From contig JADNRZ010000007.1 of assembly GCA_015501605.1 (NCBI GenBank), positions 1,860,001 through 1,924,000 on the forward strand: a stretch of DNA of 64,000 bases. The letters run 5' to 3'. The position numbers were made by a program, and so were the translations under genes. The notes below the pieces were generated by a model, which searched no databases, was not told the origin of the DNA, and saw only the letters and a list, made by a program, of their open reading frames with translations. Shown in pieces: positions 46,568 through 57,448 of this stretch; the stretch's first letter is position 1, and each line of letters starts with the position of its first letter. The stretch is from Panaeolus papilionaceus. Its lineage: Eukaryota; Basidiomycota; Agaricomycetes; Agaricales.

Positions 46568-49006
46568 TCAACGTATCCCTTCCGGCGCATAATCCAATAT
46601 CGACCGGCACGCTTCCAACCTAACGCTCATCACCGCGTCTGTATTATCTCTAAAATTCGCAAGCGTTCGGGGGAGCCACACATCCTGAAACTCGGTTCCC
46701 AACGGAACCAAGTCATACTGATCCTGCATGAAGAACACGAAATCCAATTTCTTCAGCAATGACCATTTTCGAGTCGGTTCGGTTCCGCTCAGCTCGAATC
46801 CAAACACTGAGGAGTCAAATAACGGCCAGTCAATGGTGTGTAGGTGACCAAGGTTGTTGGACTGCGTTAGGATTCTGATCGATTCGATTCGGCTTGGGCT
46901 TAGTAGGGAACATAGAATGTCGATTATCCATTGGAACTCGATTGTCGAGTCGGAGGTAAGTTGACCAGAGCGAAATTTAGCGTGATATGTGATTGTGAGG
47001 TGCCGAAGGTTGCGCAGGGCGCCTAGGTCGAGAATTGGAGGTCCTTAGTGCGGATTAAATGAAACAATACAGCCGGTTAGTTATACTATTACAGGACTGC
47101 GCTCCGACCATGCCGAACTACTGACCTCCATAATCGTAATTCCGGTAATTCATAAGATAAATCTCGAGCGTCGTCAGCGTCAGTGAGTTGAACTTTGCGA
47201 GATATGAGGGTATTAGGGTAGCTTCAAACCCATGGAAGCGAAACGTGGATACAGCACTGAGGTCACAGTGTGTAGAGCTGAGAACGACGCTCTTCCAGGG
47301 TGGGTTATAGAGCGTGAATACGACCGGTCGTAATCTTGGCGGATTTTGGCCGACTGAATTGGAATTCAGTCCAATGTCAGTTACTGTGTCGTTGTCGTTG
47401 TCGTCGTTGTCGTCGTTGTCGTCAGGACGGGACCCACTCTGGATAGTGAAATCTACGACACTCCTCGCGTGTCCCAGCAGTCCCATATCAAAAGATCCAT
47501 AACCCCAAAGCAGCAATTTCGAGAGCTTAGGATTTTAAAACAACCGGATGAGTGAACTTCTGAATTGAGGTGTCCCTCCAATATGGTGCGCCATCCGCAC
47601 AAATATTATTTTCAGTGCGGAAACTTTGTCATATCAATATACCTTATTGCGATGTCTGAAAGTGAGAGACCAACCGCTTCAAGTGTGTGTGGTAACTCTA
47701 CAAATGAGTTTGGGAACTCCGAATGAGTGTGTGGAAACTCTGAAAGGTAGTGCTCAAACTTCGAAAACATGTATCAAAACCAAAAAATGAATGTCCAAAG
47801 TTTGAAATGTGTACATATTGGAACTTCAAAAAGATGGCCAAACTTTCTAGTGGGTCCATAAAGTCCTCGAAACTGTCCATAAAGTTGGGAAATGCATCGA
47901 GAAACTCCTAAAAATTGCCTAAAAAGGCAATATAATTCGATGTAAACCATTCGAACTGGAGGTGTAACGACTGGCGGAGCTCACAAGGTGTGGAAAAACT
48001 CCTTCAGACAACAAGTTCCCGCACACTTTTACAAGGTATTTCTCAAAATGTGCCCAATTTTTGCAGGTTTGGACAATTATTTCAAGGCTCTCCCTCATCT
48101 CCCACACTGGTTTTCCAAGTTTAGACACCCCTTTTCAGAGTTTCCGCGCACACTTCGAAGGTTTCCGCAGACACTTTGGGAGTTCATGTAGACTGATATT
48201 GCCTTTTTAGGCAATTTTTAAGAATTTCTCGATGTGTTTTCCAATTTTATGGACAGTTTCGACAACTTTCGAGGACTTAACAGACATACTAGAGAGTTTT
48301 GACTGTCCTTTTGAAGTTCAAATATTCACACATTTTAAACTTTGGACAAATATTGTTGGGTTTTGATAAATGTTTTCTGAGTTTGGACACTACCGTGACC
48401 TTTCAGAATTTCCGTGCACAAGATCAGAGTTCCCGCACGCACGTTCAGAGTTTCCGCACACACTTGAACAGGCTGGTCCCTCACTTTCAGAGGTTACACC
48501 AATATATATTCGTATAATGGAGTTTCCGCACTGAAAATAATATTTGTGCGGATGGCGCACCATACTCCAACGCGGTGTAAAGCACCTTCACTAACGCTAA
48601 GGTGCAGGCTCGTGAGATTTGGAAGCTCCTCCTGCATGGTCGAACACAGAGCATCTACTTCTGCAACTCGTTGCTCGTGGGGGGCGCTCATCTCGGGGCC
48701 GAGAATGAGGTGCAGGTTGCGTATGCATGAGAGGATACGGGGTGAAGCCTTAATTATAACGAGAAACTTGGGGACATTGGATGCCAACAGCTCTCCTATT
48801 CGCAAGCGAACGCTTCGGAATGTGTATCTGCGGGTGTAGGAGAGAATGGTGTGACATGTTAGAGACAGCTTTTGGAGCGTCAAGGAGTCCTTGTAGAGCG
48901 CTGTGTCGATGATGTGGAAGATTACGTCCAGAAAAAGTGTAGTCAAGATTTGCGAGATGGCTCCGTTGTGTTCAACCGATGTCGCTGTTGGTTCGGATAA
49001 TGCCAT
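46568..49006 (-). pseudogene. F-box-like gene, family 2 (copy D), broken by a MITE and a nonsense codon
   Basis: N-terminal part 48565-49006 encodes LDVIFHIIDTALYKDS, LTLQKLSLTCHTILSYTRRY and VAEVDALCSTMQEELPNLTS. It is then interrupted by a 983-bp inverted-repeat element (47582-48564). The gene resumes on the other side (to 47126) with NPKLSKLLLWGYGS and PPRLRPVVFTLYNPPW. Omitting the element and one copy of the 6-bp duplication restores the reading frame and the alignment to paralogues, except for a TAA at 47535-47537 just before NPKLSK. The second exon (46568-47043) is joined by a short intron 47044-47125 (GTCAGT..CTAAG) and encodes LRNLRHLTITYH and TEFQDVWLPRTLANF. The family has the F-box-like N-terminus plus LRR-like repeats. 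The product, if any, would be truncated. Confidence 0.75.
47582..48564. mobile_element. Foldback MITE inserted in the F-box-like gene
   Basis: 983-bp non-coding element. The terminal 44 bp (47582-47625 and 48521-48564) are perfect inverted repeats beginning TATGGTGCGCCATCCGCAC. It is flanked by the direct repeat CTCCAA (47576-47581 and 48565-48570), read as a 6-bp target-site duplication. The arms continue as an imperfect inverted repeat of about 350 bp each, up to a shared TTGCCTTTTTAGGCAA-type core at about 47915-47935 and 48197-48215, around a centre of about 260 bp. Short phrases such as GAGTTTCCGCACACAC recur on both arms. No transposase is encoded. Perfect TIRs suggest a recent insertion. 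Confidence 0.9.
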
Positions 49007-49949
49007 ATCCCGTTCAACATTTATCTGATCCCAAATATCAGTGGGGTTGTAGGTGATAGTATAAGCAGCAGAGCGTGTCGTAGTGGCCCTCTCATTCTCG
49101 AACCAGGGTTCTCATACTTATCAGCTTTTCGGAGTTTGAAACATGTGTGCAACCAGGGTTGTAACCCGTTACCGAACCTCGAACACTTTTCGCAACGACA
49201 ATCCTCCAACAGATTTCTATCAGTTAATAAGGATCTGGCAGTGGGAGCAACTCCTAGTGGTTCTAATCTGCGAGTGACCCTTGGACCTATCTCTGAGTGG
49301 TACTCCTTCGTCTATCCGGATGTATCATGTGCTAAATTCATTTGAACACCACGTTGCAATAGCGTAGCTGCACGTTCCAATAGCCCTGAGAGGAACATAT
49401 ACAGATCGCGATTATTCCTTGAGACGATTCTACCATCTTCGTGGTGTAATGCATGTACACTATTAACAACCATACTCGCTTATAATTACATCCAATCGAG
49501 TCGACATCCAGTAACTGTATAAATTGGATACATACAGGACGCAGAAAGGTGAAAATTTGCGAAAATGAATGAACGACAAACGTTCAATTGCTTCGACTTT
49601 GAGAATGAATATGAAAATCGAAAGTCTTTGACACGTGACTCAGTCAAAGGACGAGTCGCGACGCGTAAAGGACTCCGACCTGTCCTGAGGCCTGATGCCC
49701 AATCATTGTCCAATTCCCTCAGTTTCTTTCAATCGCTTCCAAAAATACGATTACTATATACCTGATAAATGAATAACAAATCAGGCAACGAAGGGCAGAT
49801 GCTGGTGCTGTTGTTGTGAGTTGTGCGTGATCAGAGAGTATCTGATACAATCTTCAATCTTCGACTAGGCGACATAATTTTATAACGTCCTGGAAATAAA
49901 GCAAAAAGGAAGAAGAGGTCGAAGAGAGAGACATCGGTCAAAAGCTAAA
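49007..49949. other. Intergenic region belonging to the duplicated unit
   Basis: No gene. The segment at about 49560-49760 is an inverted, diverged copy of 61690-61880. It includes a CACGTGACTCA-type site at 49633-49643 followed by CGCGACGCG. Confidence 0.6.
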
Positions 49950-51348
49950 CTAAGGAAAAAATATATCCTCCGGAGCATAATCCTTGATTGACCGTCCTGT
50001 TCTACACTTAACATCTAACAGCGCATCTGTTATTTCCTTAAAGTTCAAGAGCATCCCAGGAAGCCACACATCCTGAAACTCGGTTATCGACGATGTCAAA
50101 TCATGTTTAATGTAGGTGAAGAACACCATATCCAAAGCCTTTAATGGTGCCCATTTTGCTGGCGTTCCCAGTCCAAATACCGAGGAGTCGAAGAGCGCCC
50201 AATCAATGTTGCAGAGGTAGTCGAGGGTATTGCTTTGCGTGAGGATCCTGATGGATTCGACGATGTTTGAATGTGGAAGAGAGCATAGGATGTTGATTAT
50301 AGAATGAAAATCGCTTTTTGAGTAATCCTGGAGTTGACCCTGCTCGAATGTTGGCGCAAATGTGATGGTGAGATGTCGGAGGTTGAATAGTGAGCTCAAG
50401 ATAAGGGGTTGTGGATCCCCTAATTCGAGTTTATGAAAGTATCAATTAATCAGCTGACTGCCCGTCATATTGGGTATATAACATGCGTGACGAACCTGGA
50501 CCGTAGTATATCTCATAGGTTATAACATATAGCTCAAGCCTCGTCAACATTGATGAGAACTTGTCGAAATACGCAGGCATAGCTCGTAAGGGGAGTGCCC
50601 CCGAATAGATGCGGAAGATCGAAACGGCGGTGAGGTCACAGTATGCAGAACTGAGAGCACTGGTGCAAGATGAATTATATAGCGTGAACGTCGTTGGCCG
50701 CAATCTGGGCGGACTTTGGTTGGCTGCATTGACTGTGCTGTCATTGGCACCGGACGGCACAGTCTGGATAGAGAAATTCACGATGTGTTTTGCGTTTGCC
50801 AGGAGTGTCAGATCAAAAGATCTGTGCCCCCACACCGCCAATCTGGACAGCGTTGGGTTTCCTAACAGCTGGCTGAGCGAAGTCAGGAATTGAGGCATTT
50901 GACCATCGGGGTGTAAAGCCGGTATATATATGCTTAGATGCACACTAGTGAGATTCGGAAGCTCCTCCCACATGATTGAGCATAGAGCGTCTACTTCTGG
51001 AATTCGTTGCGCATCGATATCACCGCCACCCGTATACGGATCCAGCGTGATACTTAGGCTGTGTATCGCTGAAAGGATGCCAGGAGAACGCCTAATTATA
51101 GCGCGAAACCCAAGGACGTTTGATGCTAGCCACTGCCTCGGTCCCACCCATAAGGTGACTCTTCGGAATCGGTGCATGTGGGTGTAGGAGCGAATGGCGT
51201 GACATGTTAGAGACAAGATTCGGAGGGTCGGAGGGTCGTTGTGGAACCCTATGTCGATGATGTGGAAGATGACCTCTAGAGGAAGTGTAGTCGTCATTGG
51301 TAACACTGGAACGTGATCAGGTATCATCGTTGGTTCAAGTAATGACAT
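49950..51348 (-). CDS. F-box-like protein, family 2 (copy E)
   Basis: Two exons in phase (50496-51348 and 49950-50419; intron 50420-50495, GTTCGT..AATTAG) give about 440 residues. N-terminus MTTTLPLEVIFHIIDIGFHN, then PPTLRILSLTCHAIRSYTHM, a degenerate F-box. LRR-like repeats follow: LPNLTSVHLSIY, NPTLSRLAVWGHRS, SPPRLRPTTFTLYNSS, and after the intron LFNLRHLTITF, ILTQSNTLDYL, PLKALDMVFF, ending TEFQDVWLPG. Intact, and with copy G it gives the ancestral structure of the family. It probably adapts substrates to an SCF ligase; the target is unknown. Confidence 0.75.
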
Positions 51349-51421
51349 GTGTCTTCACTCAATGCGCTATTAGGTCCTAGCAGCTGGTGTGGGTAACGGA
51401 ATAAGTTGTGGTGGCATAACG

Positions 51422-51496
51422 GTGATGCTGCTTATCTATGCATGAGCTCAGCCTCATGCCGTCTCATCTTTCGGCGTGACCGCCGATAACGGGATA
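51422..51496 (-). promoter_or_regulatory. Conserved upstream block of family 2 F-box genes (copy E)
   Basis: Read on the minus strand it matches 57304-57383 (before copy F) and 59867-59936 (before copy G): CCCGTTATCGGCGGTCA, a variable middle, then GCATGAGGCTGAGCTCATG and AGCAGCATCAC. It lies 70-110 bp before each start codon. This is proximal promoter or 5' UTR conserved by duplication or selection. Confidence 0.55.
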
Positions 51497-51865
51497 ATGC
51501 TAATAAAACTCATGGTATAGAATTAATTTCGATGCGCTTCGTATGATCGATGCCGGGCCTTTCGCTAGTGACATTGGTGCTTCTCCTTCGACTTTGCATC
51601 TCCTCATGCTTGAAATCAGACTTCTTGAAGGTAGGTGAATTCAATACCTTCTATTTCTCTGCACGTCAGCGCATCGTTCAACCGGGTTCTTCATTCAACA
51701 AACGGGTCAGAATCTCGCGTTTCGAGTGAATTCGAAGAGGCGAGGCATTGGCACTATCGAGCCGAGTCTATGTGCGAATGTGCAAAAATGAGAGTGTTCA
51801 ATGAGAATATCGACTCTCGAGCCTGCGTCGTCTGTCGACACATGACAAGGAGGAGAAAGAGGCAG

Positions 51866-52378
51866 GTCTTGGCAAGTCCCACTAGACTCGTGAACCAGTC
51901 TGGTTCGGTGCCCTTTGTTTGGCGTTGTTGTTGTGACATGTTGTGAGGGCACCGAACAGACTGGTCCACACGGCAACAAAAATCGAGGGTAGCCAAAAGT
52001 AAAGTTGGGACTTGGCGAAATTTCGTGATTTTGTCTTTCCTCATGACTGTTACACACACTACCAACTCTCGTTCTCGCTCGCTCGCTCGCTCAATCCTTC
52101 AAGTAAGGACAGATAGGATATATATAATGCGGATATTATAAATTAATATGCAAAAATTATAATAAGTTCACGATTTCTGCGACTAATTCACTGTGCTCAT
52201 CATATTCGTCATCAAGCTCACCATCATCCACCACCTCCACATCATCCATTGTGATGCCCTCCAATTTTGTTGCCGTGTAGACCAGCCGTTCTTCGAACTC
52301 CCTTGCGGGACGCATCGGAGTTTGAAAAAAACGAGCTGGTTCACGAGCCTACCCTCACACATTTGCCGAACGCCTACA
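51866..52378. repeat. Imperfect inverted repeat, possible hairpin element
   Basis: About 125 bp at 51866-51990 recurs in inverted orientation at about 52250-52378 (shared phrases CTGGTTCACGAG and TTTTGTTGCCGTGT). The left arm itself contains a nested 20-bp palindrome (51894-51914 against 51946-51965). Divergence is considerable. It may be an old MITE or a rearranged fragment. Confidence 0.5.
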
Positions 52379-53330
52379 TCATCGACCGTGTTACATAATA
52401 CCCACGCGCCGAGGTCACTTGACTCTCGAGCGAGGACACGTGACCTGCCGGATCTGGATCTTGTCTCGAATTGGAAAGAAGGCTTTCTCAGCTCTCGATT
52501 TCAAATTGAATTGGTCGTCGTGGAACGGTCATACTTATTCTGCTTTCTGTGCAACTGCTACTTACGATTTGGGGTGTGTGGGTAAAGGACAGAAAGGACA
52601 AGAGGTACGGCTTGGTTAATTTTTTTTTTTTTTAATTTTAGAGGTTTTTTTTGCTTATATTTATGTAGAATTTTGGATGTCAAAGAACGGGTTTTGACAG
52701 TTTCACATTCCTCAGCACGACACACGACAAAGGACCGTGATTATTCATACCCTGGTCCTTCTCACTTTCTAATCACATCCACATCCACCTCCTCGTCACT
52801 TTGGGCCACCCTCATAAGAACCAGTGCTAGGCGTGCGTGCACATTCAGGCGTCCCTTCCATCGTTTCTTGTCAGTGTGGTACCCTGGTATAATTATCCAG
52901 AACCACATCGACAGCTTCTTGCATACCTATCACTATCACAACTCACGAGGACCCATCTATTAATTGGTACTCATCTGTGCATTCAAATAACACCCGTTGG
53001 ATAACAACACGCTTGGTCTTGTGTCTGGCTCTATTCATTCTGTCCTATTCAGATTCTATTCTATTCAAGGCCCTCTTGTCTTCCTTCGTTTCTGATTTCG
53101 CCGAACCGATCTATCTACCCACCAAGCAATAAATTTTTGTAGCTATACTTGGACAACACTTCCACATTTGACTTTTACATTGACTTGACTTGACCTGCAT
53201 TTTTCACTTGTGGCTTTCTGTTTTACATATCCCTTTGTCGCCACATACCAGTCATCCCATCCCTAAGGTCTAGACGGACCATTACGCACCGACTTGGATT
53301 CTTATTGTCTTCACATTCCCCCTGTAATCA

Positions 53331-53646
53331 ATGGCTACGATCGCATCACCCCACACAACGAGCTCAACAACTTCAAACCCTCACTCAACGTCAATATCAG
53401 ACCCAAACTCAAGCGCAAATCCTCGCCCAACACCCCTCCATGCTACATTCCGGAGCTCGCTGACACGTAGAGCGCTACATGTGTCGACGGGGAATGATGT
53501 GCTGGAGGGCATGAATGATGGTCCTAAACCGGGAATAGGGGGAGCGGAACATGAGAGAGAGGTGGGACTTGGCAGAGGGGAGGCAGAGGCAGAGGCAGAG
53601 ATTGAGGAGGCAGAGCACTGGTGGGAGGGAGGGTCGTCGTCTAGTG
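53331..53646 (+). CDS. Short Ser/Thr- and Glu-rich ORF, possible upstream exon of the RING gene
   Basis: Starts MATIASPHTTSSTTSN, contains SLTRRALHVSTGNDVLEGM and a GEAEAEAEIEEAEHWWEGG stretch, and reaches a GTTAGT donor at 53647. No acceptor before 53955 connects it in frame with the RING gene, so the link is not shown. It may be an independent small gene or a first exon with an unusual intron. Confidence 0.35.
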
Positions 53647-53954
53647 GTTAGTATCTTGTCTTTTCTATCCTTTGCTTTCGTGCTTTTGTGCCCTTTTGTG
53701 TCCAGTCACATTTGGGTTGTGATACTGGGCATTTGGATTGGATTGGAATGTGACGGGCGTTTGCTGGCGTTTCTTATTGTTCCCTTCATCCCGCGCCCGG
53801 GATCCCGTTTTTTGTTCTCCCTACTTTTGAGTCATTGATATTGGTGGACTGTACTGATTGATTGTGTTTCCTTCTTTTCATTAAATGCTTCTCTCTCTAC
53901 ATCGACGCGGAATCACTATTCCATCCACGACGACTCGTCCTTGGACTTTGATCG

Positions 53955-56319
53955 ATGATACGCTCTAAACAACGACATCATGTTCCGGACGATGATACCC
54001 TCAATGATTACACGTTCTCGCACCCGCACTCGTCGTATGGGTATTATCAATCCTCATCTATACATCGTATTCGGAATTTTAATAAACGACCACTCTCATC
54101 TGCCTTTTCCACCTCGTCCACCTCATCTATTGCGGTCTCAACGTCAAAATCCACATCTACCTTGGCATCTGCATATGCGGGCATTACCTCTACCCCCTCC
54201 TGGGTGTCTTCCACTGTGCTGTCTAAATCCACGTCCATATCTCAACCCCTGACGACGCACGTTTCTCCATCCACTTCCCCCTCCGTACCCGGCCCCACCT
54301 CCGCGGTATCCTACCCTTGTCCTCGTGCTCTTCCTACTCCTTCATTCGCCCCTGCTCCTGCTGCGGCTCCTACCCCTGTCCATGTCCCGTCTAACCCGCC
54401 TCCCACCCGACCTCAAATCCGTAAACAAACGCAACCTCAACACCGTCGCACCCCCTCACCCCTCATCCTCTTCCCACTCTCCCCCTATCGTGCTCTATAC
54501 CGGATATGTGAATCCCCTGAAGACTCGGACTCGCTATCTTTTCCTTACGGGCAGACACATAGTGGGATGCCGCGTAGCGCCAGCGCCCTGAACGCGGAGT
54601 ATGATAGTGTGTATTTGGATCTGGGGGCTGAGAGCGAGTCGTTCGGGAGTGGGAGTGATATGGGGATGGATGAGGTGCACACGAAGGGGGAGGGAGGGGA
54701 TAATAAAGGGAAGAGGGATATTGGGGAGGGGGAGGGGGATATGGAGGGGAGGGGGAGGGCATATATTGAGGAGTGGGCGAGGGGAGGTGTGAGTGGGGAG
54801 ATGAAGGGTGCTGGTGCTGCAGGTGGTGGTGTGGGGTGGAGAGGGCGGATTGGGTTTGTGTTTGGGGTTGGGCAGGGCCAGACGCAGACGCAGACGCAGA
54901 AGGGCGCGGAGAAAGAGAAGGGGGGAGAGAAGGGGGTGAAGAGGACGAGGGAGAGTGTTGATAGGGATTGTGGGATTTGGTATGTGTTTTTATGGTTGAA
55001 TATGATGAGGTGGTGCTGATGATTGTGCGGAATGTAGCTTTGAATACGCCGTAGTACCCTGTCGAACGTTATGTTGCGGAAAGGTGTTTTGTGAGGAACA
55101 TTTAGCTGATGTGCGTTTTTCTTTCTCTTTTTTCTTTTCTTTCTGGTTTCTCTTTATTGATTCCTGCTTGTTTTAAAAACATAGTGGCTACACGGCCCCC
55201 ACGCAGAAGGCAGATGCCCAAATTGTGAAAATGCGTGTTCATTGGAGGGAGGGACTCTATCACTCGCGTCACCTGCTCTGATCAAGGCGGGTTCAACAAC
55301 GAGTCCGACGCGACAACAACAGAGCCCAAAGAAGAACTTGAAGCATCACAGGAACACCTCGTCGTGTACTGCGCGTCCGACGTCTATGTCGCCTAGTAGG
55401 AGATTGAAGGCTGTAGCACCTGCGTCCTTGTCTCTCTCCGCCGCCGCTGACGTGAATGCGAGTTCGGGCAACACCAACACCGGCACCAGCATTGTTCAGA
55501 GCATTGACACTGGTAACGACGCGAGCACGAGCATGAGCACGAGTCGGGGCACCAACGCTGAGATCTCCAGGAATGGAAATGTCCAGACGCTACAGCCTCG
55601 GAAGAAGTGGTCTGGTGATCGTGATGGAGATAGAGAAGGTGATGAATGTGGGAGTGGGAGTGTGGAGAAGGTGGGGGAATCTGGGGATGTGAGTACTGAT
55701 CTTGCCTTCCCTGTATTTTTTTGGATATGGGGTTTGTATTGATCCGAGTTGCTGACGATCTCCCTTACAGGCCACAACGACAAAGACGAAGACGAAGAAA
55801 TCTAAAAACCCCAACACTAGTTCAGGCTCTAGTTCGTGTGATTCGGACGATTCTACGACGACGGCTACGACGGCGACGAGGACGTTGTCGACGAGATCGA
55901 GAAGTCAGGAGAATGCAGAGCTTGTGCATAAACAGCCGACGATAAAGACGAAGGCAAAGTCGCATTCGATTTCATTCTCGTCGAATCTTACGGCGAAATC
56001 GAAATCGTTATCCCTGAAATCAGCGTCGGTGTCTACGTCGCCTACATCCACCTCACCCTCCAAATCCCAGCCGCCCTCCAACTCCCCATATAAACACCTC
56101 GCCCCCGAAGCTCTCGAGCTCCTCGACACGTCCCGTGCAGCATCTGCGCACGTCGAGACAACGCCGCTCTCGTCCATTTTGCAGGCAACCACGGGCAAGG
56201 ACTCTAGTGTCGTGCCGACCGCGACAGCTGCAGGGGATGCGGAGACGAGTTGGAGCGCATTGAGGAGGCTTGTGAGTTTGGTGGTGTTTTTGATGTTTAT
56301 GTATAAGTTGGTGTCGTAG
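53955..56319 (+). CDS. Tail-anchored RING-finger protein
   Basis: Four exons in phase: 53955-54979, 55038-55110, 55185-55688 and 55771-56319, about 716 residues. The N-terminal ~340 residues are Ser/Thr/Pro-rich and then Gly/Glu-rich and disordered-looking. A RING-like zinc finger spans the first three exons: DCGICFEYAVVPCRTLCCGK, VFCEEHLADWLHGPHAEGRC, PNC; Cys-x2-Cys, CC..FC..H and CPxC are all present. A second Ser/Thr-rich region follows, and the protein ends with a hydrophobic segment LVSLVVFLMFMYKLVS, suggesting a tail anchor in ER or another membrane. It is likely a membrane-bound E3 ubiquitin ligase by family analogy. Fragments of its last exons are duplicated at 59.04 and 61.91 kb. 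The start is uncertain because an in-frame stop precedes 53955. Confidence 0.7.
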
Positions 56320-57448
56320 GGTGATGGCGTTGGGTGGTGTTGGGTTGGGTTGCGCTCCTGTTCTCTTCATCCATCACTTTCCCCCATGCAATCTTGTCGT
56401 TTTCTTGGTGCTCTTTGTCGGCATTTGTTCGTCGATTCATTGATCACCTTTTCCGTCTCTAATATCATAACTCGTATGACGATACCTCGCGAACGTCACC
56501 TCATCCCACCCCCATTTTTTCGCGCATATATTCAGCATTTTGCGTTCCCTCTAACCCCTTCTCTCCGTTCCCTTGGAATCAATCATTCCTCGGCTCGAAT
56601 CCCACAACATTAGCACAACTCTGTATCACGTCCCCGCGCTTCTTTCATTTCACGGCTTGGGCTGTACAGCCCTACTTTGTGCTTTGACGCCTTGGATCCC
56701 TCTCTGCTCTCGTCTGCTCTCCACGTCCCCTGGCCTCGTTTGCAATCTCAACAATTCTGTTTCATCTCTGCTCATCTCAACAACCCTCATTCATGTCAAG
56801 CTGTCCTCAACGACGGCACATCTTCTTTTCATTGATTCATCCAATCACTGCTACTACTTTATTTGCTCACTCATCGTTGTTCAACCGCATCTCATCTCAT
56901 ATTAGTTCATCTCATTCATTTTGTTTCAATCTTTTCAACAAGTTAGTACTAGTTTTTGGCTAGCATTGTTATGACCGTTACGACCCCTCTCTGTCTGTTT
57001 TTCTTTCTTTACCCCAATGTTTTCAAATATGAGGTATACAGTAATTATATTTCTATTTAATTGAGTTTGAATTCTTCGGGTTGTTGGTTTGATTTGATTC
57101 CGTAAGATTGGAAAGGATTGAAGGAACTGTAGAAATTGGTTGGACTTTGATTTAATGGGATGGTACGTGTCGCGACGCGTCCTTTTATTGAGTCATGTGG
57201 CAATTATTAAACAGCTCGCGCCATGACTCTATCAAGGGTTCGAGATTGCGTCTCAAAATAGAAATCCTGGGGCCTAAGCAATGAGCTTCGTTTAATAGCA
57301 TGACCCCGTTGTCAGCGGTCAGTTCGATTAGGCCCATTAGGGACAGCACGAGGCTTAGCTCGTGGATCGATAAGCAGCATCACAGTGACACAGATATGCC
57401 ACCACATTTCACTCCGCTAGGATCTAATATACCTTAGAATGAAACCAC
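56320..57448. other. 3' region of the RING gene and upstream region of copy F
   Basis: No gene. It is the source or equivalent of spacers repeated at 59150-59960 and partly 61620-61880. It contains CGCGACGCGTCC then TGAGTCATGTG (57189-57199), similar to AP-1/Gcn4-type plus E-box-type sites, and the shared block at 57304-57383. Confidence 0.5.
57304..57383 (+). promoter_or_regulatory. Conserved upstream block of family 2 F-box genes (copy F)
   Basis: Homologous to 51422-51496 and 59867-59936. It contains CCCCGTTGTCAGCGGTCA and ATCGATAAGCAGCATCAC and ends 66 bp before the ATG of copy F. Confidence 0.5.

Larger units (their letters stand above)
51349..53330. other. Long non-coding stretch with inverted repeats
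   Basis: Holds the shared upstream block of copy E (51422-51496), an inverted-repeat structure at about 51866-52378, a TCGC tetranucleotide run near 52075-52092, and a T-run at 52621-52634. The open frames inside are products of the inverted repeats and have no family features. Confidence 0.5.

Noticed and set aside
54047..54792. Several alternative frames inside the first exon of the RING gene
   Set aside because: Shadows of Ser/Pro/Gly-rich coding DNA; only one frame leads through splice sites into the zinc finger.
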